From: Fibrobacter sp. UWR4
GTDB taxonomy: Bacteria > Fibrobacterota > Fibrobacteria > Fibrobacterales > Fibrobacteraceae
Assembly: GCF_003149045.1 (NCBI RefSeq)
Contig: NZ_QGDU01000029.1
Span: 1-47,031 of the forward strand
Reading direction: 5' to 3'
DNA: 47,031 nt
Shown: positions 15,915-24,500 of the stretch, in pieces
Position numbering within the stretch: position 1 is the first letter of the stretch
How the letters are laid out: each line of letters starts with the position of its first letter
The notes under the pieces: model-generated
What the model saw: the letters and a program-made list of their open reading frames with translations, nothing else
The model's database searches: none
What the model was told of the DNA's origin: nothing
Program-made: the position numbers and the translations under genes

Positions 15915-16856
15915 TTAGTTGTTCTTTTTCCCGGACGCCTGCGACACCATTTCCAGCAGTTGCTGCTTTGAAACAAAATTCAGCACGGAGAATGCGGTCA
16001 GTTTTTTCCCAAGTTCGTTGAAGGATGAACCGATGTGATAAACGGTCTCGTCCACGATGATGAACCTGTCATGAACATTCTGCATGCCTTCGAGTTTTAC
16101 GGTTGGGAATTGACGATTCAGTCGTTCTTCTTCCTCTCGCAGATGTCGGTTTACATGGCCGGAATAGACAAACGCATTTACACCCGCAGACTTCTTGGCA
16201 ACAAGTGAGAGTGCGACATCGTCTGCAAAAGGATCGATGACGATGATTTCTTCCTTTGCGGAACGCACCAGCTGGCAGGCAAATTCATACCCACTCCACC
16301 AGGATTTTGCATTCAGGATGCCCTCACTGGGAGGCAGGTTTGCCTTGACGAAAAAGTCCACCTGCTTTTCGAGAGTGGCTAGGCGAGTGCTCGTTTCCAC
16401 GCCTTTTGAGTCAAGCTCGTCCAAACGTTTTTCGTGATTAATCAGTTGCCTGTCAACTCGTTCTTCCGTCAGCATAAAGCGTTGATTTACGCTTGCTCCG
16501 CGCAGAAGATGTTCCTTGAGAACCTGGTTGGCCCATTGGCGAAATAAAATGCCATTTTGCGATTTAACCCGGTAGCCTACAGATAAAATCATGTCAAGAG
16601 TGTAGTGCTCAACATTTCTTGAGACTTTTCTCCCGCCTTCTTCTTGAACTGTCGCAAAATTTGCGACAGTTGGAAGCCCTCGCAATTCTTCCTTCAAGGC
16701 GTTATTGATATGCTTTCCTATTGTTTTGACATCTCTACCGAATAGAACTGCCATTTGTTGGCGATTTAGCCATACAGTATCTTTATCCAAACGCACTTCA
16801 ATGTGAAATTCGCCGCCCTCGGGCTGATACACGATGATTTCGTTTCTCTCTTCCAT
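15915..16856 (-). CDS. RhuM-family protein with PLD-like C-terminal domain (copy 1)
   Basis: The 313-residue protein has an N-terminal Virulence-RhuM domain (VRLDKDTVWLNRQQMAVLFG, KTIGKHINNAL, LDMILSVGYRVKSQNGILFR, WANQVLKEHLLRG). A coiled-coil linker spans about 135-180. The C-terminal PLD-like domain has WWSGYEFACQLVRSAKEEIIVIDPFADD and HDRFIIVDETVYHIGSS. The HxKx4D signature appears as H-D-R-F-I-I-V-D, with Arg for Lys. The first half resembles phage-type DNA-binding/antirepressor proteins and the second half PLD-type nucleases; no activity is established here. The ATG at 16856 has AGGAG 7 bases upstream. A clear paralogue lies at 28053-29000. Its place beside antitoxin and restriction genes suggests a defence or mobile-element role. 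Confidence 0.75.
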   Translation of the reverse strand: MEERNEIIVYQPEGGEFHIEVRLDKDTVWLNRQQMAVLFGRDVKTIGKHINNALKEELRGLPTVANFATVQEEGGRKVSRNVEHYTLDMILSVGYRVKSQNGILFRQWANQVLKEHLLRGASVNQRFMLTEERVDRQLINHEKRLDELDSKGVETSTRLATLEKQVDFFVKANLPPSEGILNAKSWWSGYEFACQLVRSAKEEIIVIDPFADDVALSLVAKKSAGVNAFVYSGHVNRHLREEEERLNRQFPTVKLEGMQNVHDRFIIVDETVYHIGSSFNELGKKLTAFSVLNFVSKQQLLEMVSQASGKKNN

Positions 16857-17016
16857 ATTTACTCCTTTGTGTTACAAGCTGGATATAAAAACACAAATTT
16901 AATGCACAAATGTTCTAGTGAACAAAATATAACTAATTTTATAAAAATGGGCAATAGGTGCGCCGAAAAAATTTGAGTGACACCTACTGACATGTCGGAT
17001 TATCTATATTCCCCGT

Positions 17017-17299
17017 GTACATAAAGAGTTTTGCTCTTGTTCCTCACCCGAAACTTCGACAATTTCTGAACAGGGAATAAGGCGACGCTCACGCTTGCTA
17101 CCGGGCTATGCTTGGCGGCATCGTTTTGCTATATGCATATTTAATAGATCTGCCTGTACGCAAACGACCCTTTTTGGTGCATCTTGCACCAGCTGCCGTT
17201 TTTACGGCACGCTTTTGGGGCGTGGGTTGTTTGCGTTTATTTGTTCAGGGCAGTCGAAGGCCTCAGGTGAGTAAGCGCATTCAGCCTCACGCCTTTTTT
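17017..17299 (+). ncRNA. Candidate structured non-coding RNA upstream of the restriction-modification operon
   Basis: TATATT at 17005-17010 could be the -10 box. A 13-bp stem pairs ACGCAAACGACCC (17158-17170) with GGGTTGTTTGCGT (17224-17236), one pair being G-U. It encloses two further hairpins: TGGTGCA/TGCACCA (17175-17191, loop TCT) and TGCCGT/ACGGCA (17194-17209, loop TTTT). A smaller hairpin is at 17023-17039. The stretch ends in a terminator-like hairpin, AAGGC/GCCTT (17257-17261 and 17291-17295) with inner GTGAG/CTCAC, followed by six Ts at 17294-17299. Promoter-like start, branched fold and terminator together suggest a stand-alone RNA of about 280 bases. It matches no RNA family I recognise, and no reverse transcriptase lies nearby. 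Confidence 0.4.
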
Positions 17300-17399
17300 C
17301 ATTGATATCGTGTGGAAGTTTCGCAATAAGAACGGCTCTTGCTGGGTTTGCTCTTATTCGCACCTGAAACTTCGACACTTTCTGAACACGAAATAAGAC
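17029..17399 (+). repeat. Pair of about 54-base imperfect direct repeats flanking the candidate RNA
   Basis: Copy 1 (17029-17083) and copy 2 (17347-17399) share TTTGCTCTT, GAAACTTCGACA and TTTCTGAACA in the same order and spacing, roughly 85% alike by eye. Copy 2 also pairs with the sequence just before it. GTGGAAGTTTC (17312-17322) is complementary to 17366-17376 with one mismatch, and ATAAGA (17326-17331) to TCTTAT (17352-17357), giving a long hairpin. Confidence 0.65.
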
Positions 17400-17592
17400 A
17401 AACGTTCGTTGATCTATGGTTGCATAGGCCATGCTGTACCCTGGGCGTACTGTATTCACTCGGTGCCCGGGGAATTCGTGCGTGTATCCACACGTGCGTT
17501 TGCGAGCGTTTTCTTTGCTTGTTTTGACATCGCGGTTTCTTGCTCCCGACTGAGGGTGAACTCGTTCACCTTCAACTCGAGGAACGAGATAC
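17300..17592 (+). promoter_or_regulatory. Hairpin-rich leader before the methyltransferase gene
   Basis: No gene is seen. Besides repeat copy 2 there are hairpins CGTGT/ACACG near 17482-17495 and GGTGAAC/GTTCACC near 17555-17570, then GAGGAACGAG as ribosome-binding region about 9 bases before the ATG at 17593. Such structures could modulate methyltransferase expression; no known operator or C-protein box is recognised. Confidence 0.35.
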
Positions 17593-18600
17593 ATGGCTAA
17601 GTCCAAGAATGACGCAAATGCAAAGTCCATTCAGGAATTTCATTTATTCGCAGGTATAGGCGGAGGAATTTACGGAGGTGAACTTCTTGGACATCAATGT
17701 TGCGCTGGTGTTGAAATCAGTGAGTTTTGTCAGACGGTTTTGAAGCAACGCCAAAAAGATGGCTGGATGAATGAATTTGAAATTTATGGAGATCTTCGTT
17801 CCTTAAACGGCAAAGATTTTAAAGGAAAGTTTGATGTCCTTTGTGGAGGCTTCCCGTGCCAAGCATTCAGTACCGCAGCGCACGGAAAAAATATTGCCGA
17901 AAAAAATCTTTGGGACGAAATGTTCAGGTTCGTAAAGGAATCTGATGCGCCTGTAGTATTTGGTGAGAATGTTGTTTTGCGAGCAATAAGTAAAGCGAAA
18001 ACGGATTTGGAATCTGTTGGGTATAAAGTCAAATTCTGTAGACTGAGTTGTTCTGATTTAGGTGCAGATCATCAGAGAAATCGTTTTTGGCTTTTAGCTG
18101 TAAAAGACGATGAAGTGTTTGATCATATTAAAGAACATATTCTTTCCTTACCCGTTTTCAAGGGAAAGTATTGGAACAAAAATCCTGATCAACTTGGGAA
18201 TGAAGTTGCAACAACGGATCGTCGCGAACAATTAAAAGGTGTTGGCAATGCTCAGTCTCCTTTTGTAGCTGCATCTGCTTTTAGGATTCTTGTAAATCGA
18301 CATATAGAAAATGGTAACTATACAGAAGTTGTTTCCGATGAAGAAATAGCAAAAGTTTTTGAAATTCAGAAAACATGGATTAAGGAAACTTTTGGTGATG
18401 AGATGGGATTGGTTCATACCCCGACTACGATGGCAAATTATTCTGCACCATCCATGATGAAACATCAGGGTTGTAGAAACTTCAAGAAAGTGTTTGATAG
18501 GCCCGCGCCCAAAAACGCAGAATATCTCATGGGATTCCCACTTGGAGCAAGTTCTCCAGAACCTCAAGGCAAAAATAATTTGAAGAAGTGGGGTGCGTAA
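17593..18600 (+). CDS. DNA (cytosine-5) methyltransferase of a LlaJI-like restriction-modification system
   Basis: It transfers a methyl group from SAM to C5 of cytosine in a specific DNA site. The 335 residues show motif I (HLFAGIGGGIYGGELLG, 17-33), motif IV with catalytic Cys89 (GGFPCQAFS), motif VI (FGENV, 123-127), motif VIII (QRNRFWLL, 161-168) and motif X (LKGVGNAQSPF, 214-224). The order is odd. Only about 45 residues separate motifs VIII and X, while a stretch that usually lies between them (PTTMANYSAPS, then NAEYLMGFPLG) sits after motif X at about 277-318. Its stop overlaps the next start (TAATG). The gene is AT-richer than the flanking enzyme genes, which fits horizontal transfer. 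The recognition site cannot be read from sequence. Confidence 0.88.
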   Translation: MAKSKNDANAKSIQEFHLFAGIGGGIYGGELLGHQCCAGVEISEFCQTVLKQRQKDGWMNEFEIYGDLRSLNGKDFKGKFDVLCGGFPCQAFSTAAHGKNIAEKNLWDEMFRFVKESDAPVVFGENVVLRAISKAKTDLESVGYKVKFCRLSCSDLGADHQRNRFWLLAVKDDEVFDHIKEHILSLPVFKGKYWNKNPDQLGNEVATTDRREQLKGVGNAQSPFVAASAFRILVNRHIENGNYTEVVSDEEIAKVFEIQKTWIKETFGDEMGLVHTPTTMANYSAPSMMKHQGCRNFKKVFDRPAPKNAEYLMGFPLGASSPEPQGKNNLKKWGA

Positions 18601-18875
18601 TGACTGCCTATGAAATTTCCCTTCTGCTAAAAAAACTTGGGGTTCGAGAAACAAAGGCAGAGACTTATCCAAACACTTATAGTATAGTAAATGGCTCAAG
18701 TTTTCTTGCTCAGCAGGTAAACAATCGAGATTCTGCATCATGGAAAAAAGCAGAATATATAATTCTAACAGAATCTCATGTTTCAAAAGAAATCATAGAT
18801 GGGTGGAAAAAATTAACAGAGCGAGAACCTCTTCCTAGTGCGATACAAAAAGCTATGCGTTCCAACATCGGATGA
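18600..18875 (+). CDS. Probable N-terminal part of the McrB-like restriction subunit, split off by a frameshift
   Basis: The ATG at 18600 overlaps the methyltransferase stop (TAATG). The 91-residue frame begins MTAYEISLLLKKLGVRETKA and contains SFLAQQVNNRDSASWKKAEY. It ends at 18875 inside the start of the McrB-like frame. Both frames share the region around 18838-18875. If one A of the A5 run at 18847-18851 were absent, this frame would read straight into the ATPase frame (AIQK, then LCVPTSDDKFDVY). I read it as the N-terminal domain of one split gene. A separate small subunit or programmed frameshifting are alternatives. Confidence 0.6.
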   Translation: MTAYEISLLLKKLGVRETKAETYPNTYSIVNGSSFLAQQVNNRDSASWKKAEYIILTESHVSKEIIDGWKKLTEREPLPSAIQKAMRSNIG

Positions 18876-20100
18876 TAAATTTGATGTTTATGATTCTCAA
18901 GGGAAATTGATTGAATCGGATTCGCTAGATAGAGTTATAAGGCATACTCCTGATATAGTTGATTTCTTGAATGAAAGTGAAACTTCTGTAAATTCAAAAT
19001 CAGTCAAAAACGTTTCTTCCTTCACTCCTTCCCAAGTCATCTACTACGGAGTTCCCGGCTGTGGCAAGAGTAAAAAGATTCAGGATATAACCAAAACCGT
19101 TCCTGAGTACAATAAGATTCGAGTTGTATTCCATCCCGGGTACGAGAGCACTGATTTTGTCGGACAGATATTGCCTTGCGTGAGAGAAGATGGGAAGGGT
19201 GTAGATTACAAATTCAATGCAGGGCCGTTTACAAAAATTCTTCGTCGTGCATATCTCAATCCGCAACAGCAATTTTATCTCGTAGTTGAAGAAATTAACC
19301 GTGGCAATGCTGCTGCGATTTTTAGCGATGTCTTCCAGTTACTTGATCGTTTAAAGAATAATGATGAAGATAACATTGGCGGAAATACCTACAAGAAAGG
19401 CTGGAGTCAATACTTCGTTGATAACGTGGATATCAATGGTTATATCCGTAGCGAATCTGCATATCTAAATGAGATTGACGACGAGAATAGAGAAAGCATT
19501 CATCTTGGTGTATTCCCTAGCTCTGATTTGACCTCTACAAGATGTTTCAAGTCTGTCAAGATAAAAGATTGCAATGGCTGCGACATCACTTTCACCGCAA
19601 ATACGGCAATCCGTCTCCCGCCCAATCTTTCCATTTATGCGACCATGAACACTTCCGACCAGAATGTGTTCACTTTGGACAATGCCTTTAAGCGTCGCTT
19701 TGATTCGGAGCTTGTTAAAAATACATTGGATGGCGAACAGCACAAGGCTCAGCGTGAAACGAAAATTGAAAATACTGACATTACTTGGGGTGTGTTCTGG
19801 GAAAAAGTCAATGATTTGATTCTTGAAAAGAATACCTCCATGATCAGCTCCGAAGACAAACGCTTTGGCGCCTACTTTATCATCGGCGAAGAAAAGACGG
19901 ATGATGCGGGCAACAAGTATCGTGAAATTTCCAGAAAACTTTTTGGTGAAAAAGTCCTGGAATATCTTTGGGATGACGCCTTTAAGTACAAGCGCAAGGA
20001 AGTCTTTGCCGAAAGTTGCAAATCTGTGGAATCATTGATTGAAAACTTTGAAGAAGGTGGTTTTGCCGCAATATTCAAGGATGGAATTTTAGGACTGTAA
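18838..20100 (+). CDS. McrB-like AAA+ GTPase/ATPase restriction subunit (LlaJI R1 type)
   Basis: This is the NTP-driven translocase subunit that works with the nuclease encoded next. From a GTG at 18838 it has 420 residues: Walker A GVPGCGKSK (71-79), Walker B FYLVVEEINRGN (146-157; McrB has DEINR, here EEINR), sensor motif MNTSDQN (270-276) and FKRRF just after. These are McrB family marks. No good ribosome-binding site precedes 18838, and the first about 60 residues read like the tail of a preceding domain, so the native start may be the ATG at 18600 in another frame. The gap to the next gene is one base. In LlaJI-type systems an McrB-like protein and a LlaJI nuclease act together on unmethylated sites. 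Confidence 0.85.
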   Translation: MRYKKLCVPTSDDKFDVYDSQGKLIESDSLDRVIRHTPDIVDFLNESETSVNSKSVKNVSSFTPSQVIYYGVPGCGKSKKIQDITKTVPEYNKIRVVFHPGYESTDFVGQILPCVREDGKGVDYKFNAGPFTKILRRAYLNPQQQFYLVVEEINRGNAAAIFSDVFQLLDRLKNNDEDNIGGNTYKKGWSQYFVDNVDINGYIRSESAYLNEIDDENRESIHLGVFPSSDLTSTRCFKSVKIKDCNGCDITFTANTAIRLPPNLSIYATMNTSDQNVFTLDNAFKRRFDSELVKNTLDGEQHKAQRETKIENTDITWGVFWEKVNDLILEKNTSMISSEDKRFGAYFIIGEEKTDDAGNKYREISRKLFGEKVLEYLWDDAFKYKRKEVFAESCKSVESLIENFEEGGFAAIFKDGILGL

Positions 20101-20101
20101 A

Positions 20102-21517
20102 ATGAACGGAGTTCGTTTTAGCGATTTTTGCTGTCGTCAAGACGACTTGCAAAAAGTGAATGAACAATTCGTAGGTGTAAAGTTTGATGGTGGTAAACCA
20201 CGGATTTATTTTCCCTACGGATGTTTTTCTGATTTTGCAAAAACTCCAGATGAAGTTCTGCGAGAAGTTTTCTCAAGTTTGATGAGTGTTCTTTCGGATC
20301 AAAGTTTAATTGCCGATGCGGAAAACTCAAACTACGCCGCTACATCTGAATTTGAGGCCTTGCTGGAATTTCCTTTTCAAGAATTTTTGTATGTGCTGGA
20401 TTATTATCTTAATTTCGGACTGTACAAGGAAACGGAGAAAAGCTATAAGCAGGGGGTTCATGGAAAAATCAACTGGAGCCGTACCATAAAGCAAATTCGT
20501 CCTCAAGTTTACGAGAACGATGATGGTTACGGAGTTGTTTATCTGGACCCCATTTCTTGCTGTAATTCCCAAAATGAAAATCAGCTGGTGACCTTAATCC
20601 ATGAATTCTGTGTTGCACAAGCGCAAAGGTTGATTGGACCTCTTTACAGCATTGAATTGTCTGTGGAGCCGACTCTTGAATTTGACTACGAATTGTTTTC
20701 AGCAGTTCTCATGGAGAAAGTTTCTAAGACTTTTAATGACCGAAAACTTAGGCTGTTCAACGCCATGCAAACGATTGTTGAATTTCTGCATGGAAATTCT
20801 GTGAATGGAACCCTCAGTGAATATTGCTTTGGTGTAACTAGTTTCGCTCCCATTTGGGAAAAAATGCTGGATCGCATTTTTGGAAATCTTCGCGATGGAG
20901 AAACGAAGGATATGTACAATCCTCATTGCGGTTGGAACATCGGTGGCAAGGAACGAAACGCCGATGATCAGAAATTTGCTATGCGTCCGGATACAATCGT
21001 GTGGCAGGGTGACCACATATTTATTGTTGACGCAAAATTCTACACTGGGGATAATCTTCCCTCATCAAGTTCCATCAGCAAGCAGATTGTGTACGGTCAG
21101 TTTGTGGAACAGAAACTGTGTAACGAGAATCTTCGGGATGGCGCGACTTACCAAGACTGCGCAAGCATTGGTAACAAAATTTTCAATGTGTTCTTGTTGC
21201 CCTACTGTTACGAAAATTGCGAAGCAAATCGCTACGAATGCCGCGAGCCTGAAATTTTGAATCAAATCCCCTTTGATCCGTATAAAATGCAGTTTCTGGG
21301 CACAGCCTCTAGCGACTGGATGGACAATTCTAAACCTTACCACAAAATCGTTGGCATCCAGCTGGATGTAAAATCCGCAATGCGGAACTACCGTCGCAAC
21401 GAAATTGCTCAATTCAAGTTGGCGGAAATTGTGAAGGAAAAACTGTTAAAAATTGCAAAGTCTTCTGTATCGGATGAAATGATTGAACAAAATTCTGTTG
21501 CTTTAACTGCCGAATAA
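20102..21517 (+). CDS. LlaJI-family restriction endonuclease subunit (McrC-like partner)
   Basis: This is the nuclease partner of the McrB-like protein. The 471 residues resemble the LlaJI restriction enzyme family. A long N-terminal region includes QEFLYVLDYYLNFGLYKE and GKINWSRTIKQIRP. The PD-(D/E)xK core is visible as MRPDTIVWQGDHIFIVDAKFY near residues 295-317, with Asp in RPD and the acidic-x-Lys as DAK. NEIAQFKLAEIV follows near the C-terminus. The gene starts one base after the upstream stop, in the same operon. Known LlaJI has two methyltransferases for an asymmetric site; only one is present here. Confidence 0.8.
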   Translation: MNGVRFSDFCCRQDDLQKVNEQFVGVKFDGGKPRIYFPYGCFSDFAKTPDEVLREVFSSLMSVLSDQSLIADAENSNYAATSEFEALLEFPFQEFLYVLDYYLNFGLYKETEKSYKQGVHGKINWSRTIKQIRPQVYENDDGYGVVYLDPISCCNSQNENQLVTLIHEFCVAQAQRLIGPLYSIELSVEPTLEFDYELFSAVLMEKVSKTFNDRKLRLFNAMQTIVEFLHGNSVNGTLSEYCFGVTSFAPIWEKMLDRIFGNLRDGETKDMYNPHCGWNIGGKERNADDQKFAMRPDTIVWQGDHIFIVDAKFYTGDNLPSSSSISKQIVYGQFVEQKLCNENLRDGATYQDCASIGNKIFNVFLLPYCYENCEANRYECREPEILNQIPFDPYKMQFLGTASSDWMDNSKPYHKIVGIQLDVKSAMRNYRRNEIAQFKLAEIVKEKLLKIAKSSVSDEMIEQNSVALTAE

Positions 21518-21525
21518 TGGCTTCT

Positions 21526-21587
21526 CGGATTTTATTAAAGAATTTATTTTTAGATTGTTATTATAAAATCTGAAAATTTAAAATCCG
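21526..21587. promoter_or_regulatory. Inverted repeat between the restriction gene and the GH gene
   Basis: CGGATTTTA (21526-21534) pairs with TAAAATCCG (21579-21587). A smaller inverted repeat (AGATT/AATCT) lies inside. The 79-base gap is very AT-rich. It may end the restriction operon or regulate the hydrolase gene that starts 9 bases later. Confidence 0.4.
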
Positions 21588-21596
21588 AAAAGTTTT

Positions 21597-24500
21597 ATGA
21601 AAAAGAAATTTGTTTTGTCGGCGGCAATGATTGCTGCTCTTGGTTTGGCGGGTACCGCCCAGGCGGCACAGACGGTGATTAAGGTGGATGATACCAAGCC
21701 GGGTGTGGTGATTAACAAGAATAATATGATGTCTGCGGATTTGGCCATCTGGAATCCGCCTAGCCGTTATTACGATATGACCGACGCCCTGGTGGATGGC
21801 GGTTACACTTTGTTCCGCTTCCCTAACGGCAGCTTGAGCAATGATTACCACTGGAATGGTATTGGCAAGTATGATAGCACGGGCCTTTGGATCACTACGG
21901 AAGAAGAGGGCAAGTATGCTCCGGGTTTCTTGGGCGAAACCATTTACCGCGGCACCACCAAGGACAATTACGGTTTTGTGCGTCGCAGTCATTTGGCCGA
22001 CGGCAAGATGGAAACCATGTGGTGGGGCGAGATTCTGGACCCTAACGATCCGCCCTGGGTTGTGGTGGAATTCCCCGAAAAGAAGAACATTGATTCCTTG
22101 CAGATTAGCTGGGGCGATTTGCGCCCCAAGGCTTTCCAGTATGAATACTGGACTACGGATTATGCGGAATATCCGGGTGTGCATCAGGCGCTGACCAACG
22201 ACTTGAAGCTGGAAGCCAGCGTGAAGGTGACTGGCCCTGAGACCATGTACAAGGGCAAGTCCGTGCGCACTCGTTATGTGGCGATCCGCTTTAAGTTGCA
22301 GGACTTGCCGGGCAAGGGCGTGCAGATTCGCGAGATGAAGATGTTCAGCAACGGCGAGGATTTGCTGGCCGGAAACGAATACAAGATGTATGCCATGTCC
22401 ACCCGCAATGGCGACAAGGCCCGCACCGACTGGACCAACATTCCCTGGCATTTCGAAGAGTTCATGAAGTATCTGGGAACGCTGCCGAAATCCGCCGACG
22501 GTAAGCCGGCCCAGGCTGTGATTTGCGTGAATGCGGGTACGGGCACATCCAAGGAGGCTGCCGCCTGGGTGCGTTACGCCAACAAGGTGAAGGGTTACAA
22601 TATTAAGCAGTGGGAAATCGGTAACGAACTGGACGGCGAATGGGAAGAATCTGGCCCCATTTCTGCCCGCCATTATGCGGCCCGCTATTTGGAATACGCC
22701 CGCGCCATGAAGGCTGTGGATCCCACTATCATTTTGCATGGACCGCTGCTCAGTACTCACAAGATGATGCAGAAGGGCGCCGGCATTCTGGATGGAAAGT
22801 ACTGGATGGAAGAATTCCTCCGCATTGTGGGGGAGGCGGAAATCGCCGATGGCAAGCGCTACCTGGATGCAGTGGACTTGCACAATTATCCGTACTGGAC
22901 TCCCAATGGCGCCAACGCCAAGGACATGCTGAAGGCGATGCTGGATGTGGGCCCCAATATGGATACGCTGGACGTTTGGATGAAGCGCCACTTGCCTGGT
23001 GTGGACAAGGTTCCTTCTGCTTCTGGCGAAGAAAAGCGCCGTGTGTTCCTGTCTGAATTCAGCACCAACGTTCAGGGCTACAGCCTGTTGATGGATTACC
23101 CCCAGGCAACGGCCATGGCTATGATTTTTGCGCAGCATGCGGTGCGTTTTGGCGACCGCTTGCAGGTGCTGCCCTGGGACGCTTTCGGTAACCTCTTCAA
23201 GAGCCCGGACGATACTTGGGGTACCATCAGTATGACTGCCCTTCTGAAGGAAGGTTCCTGGAACAAGTGGAAATCTCTGGAGCCTACTGCGGAATACTAT
23301 GGCGTGTATATGACTTTCAAGCAGTTCCTGGAAGACGGCTTTGCTGTGGTTCCTGTGGAAAGTTCCAATTCTGAAGTTGTGGCTTATGCCTTGGCGAAGG
23401 ATAAATCGGCTCGTGTTCTTTTGGCAAATCTGTCTGACGTTGCGCAGGTTGTGCAAATCGACCGCGTTTCTGTAGGCGCTGGAGCCGATAAGGCCGCCAT
23501 CGAAGTGGATGTGTTTGGCGAGGAACAGTTCAAGTGGGTGGGCGATCAGAAAAACGCTTATCCCTATCCGAAGATGGGCCCCAGCGGACGCCGTCTGAAT
23601 CCGGAAAAGTCCCGCGACATTACCATTCCGCCTTTCGGTCTCGTAGTGGCTCAAATTAATCCTCGCGCAGTTGGGACTGACAAGGCCACCGCAAAGAACG
23701 CCGCAACGCCTGTGGTTCTCGCCGCAGCCTTGGAAAAGAAGGTGATGATGGTGGGGGATACGGTGGACCTGTTTGTGACCGCCGTGCAGCAGAATGGTCA
23801 GCTGACAGGCGCAACTCTCAAGATTCCTGGCTTTGGAAAGAAGGGTAGTGCCATGACTGTGAACGTTACGCCTGATGACGGCAAGTGGGACGCCTCTGTA
23901 GAAAGCTTCCATGTGAAGGTTCCTGTACCCGAACATGCAAAGACGACGCCTGTGGTGGTGCAGGGTACCGGAGCCAAGGGTACTGAAATTGAATTGACGG
24001 TTACAGGCCTTGGCGGTAAAAAGACTGTGCAGAAGATTCCGTTCCGCGTGCGTGGCGCCTATCGAACCACAAGCGTTTTGCAGAACTTTGATAACGGCGT
24101 CGATGCCGTGGATTGGTTCCCGGTGGTGGGCGAAGGCAATACAGAAATGGGTGCCAAGGTCTTTAACGGAAATCCGCCCCATGGTGGCTTTATCCGTCAT
24201 GATTTCCACATTGAGCAACCGCCTACTCTTGGCTGGCCCAACTACTCTGGCGCCTACTACGTTGTTCCCCAGGAAATCAAACAGTCTGTAGGTGTGGTGT
24301 TTGATTACGCCACCAACCACAACAATCCCGATGGCTACATCGAAGTTCAGGTGCAGAGCGATCAGGTGAAGGACTACGACGAGTTCATGGTTCGCCTCCG
24401 CAATACTCACGGCAGCTGGGTCCGCGACACCCTCATCTGGGAGAACATGACTCAGGAAGGTTGGGGCAAAACCATTCCTCAGCTGGATCCTACAAAGATC

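Noticed and set aside
17108-17305. Short plus-strand frame (65 codons) in the long non-coding stretch
   Set aside because: It spans perfect hairpins and a terminator-like end, lacks a ribosome site, and its composition does not look coding; an RNA explains it better.
17017-17600. Retron (msr-msd RNA plus reverse transcriptase)
   Set aside because: The hairpins prompted the idea, but no reverse transcriptase gene is present in the neighbourhood.
18838-18840. GTG at 18838 as the genuine start of the McrB-like protein
   Set aside because: No ribosome site lies ahead and it is inside another coupled frame. A split gene explains the layout better, so it is kept only as the visible frame boundary.
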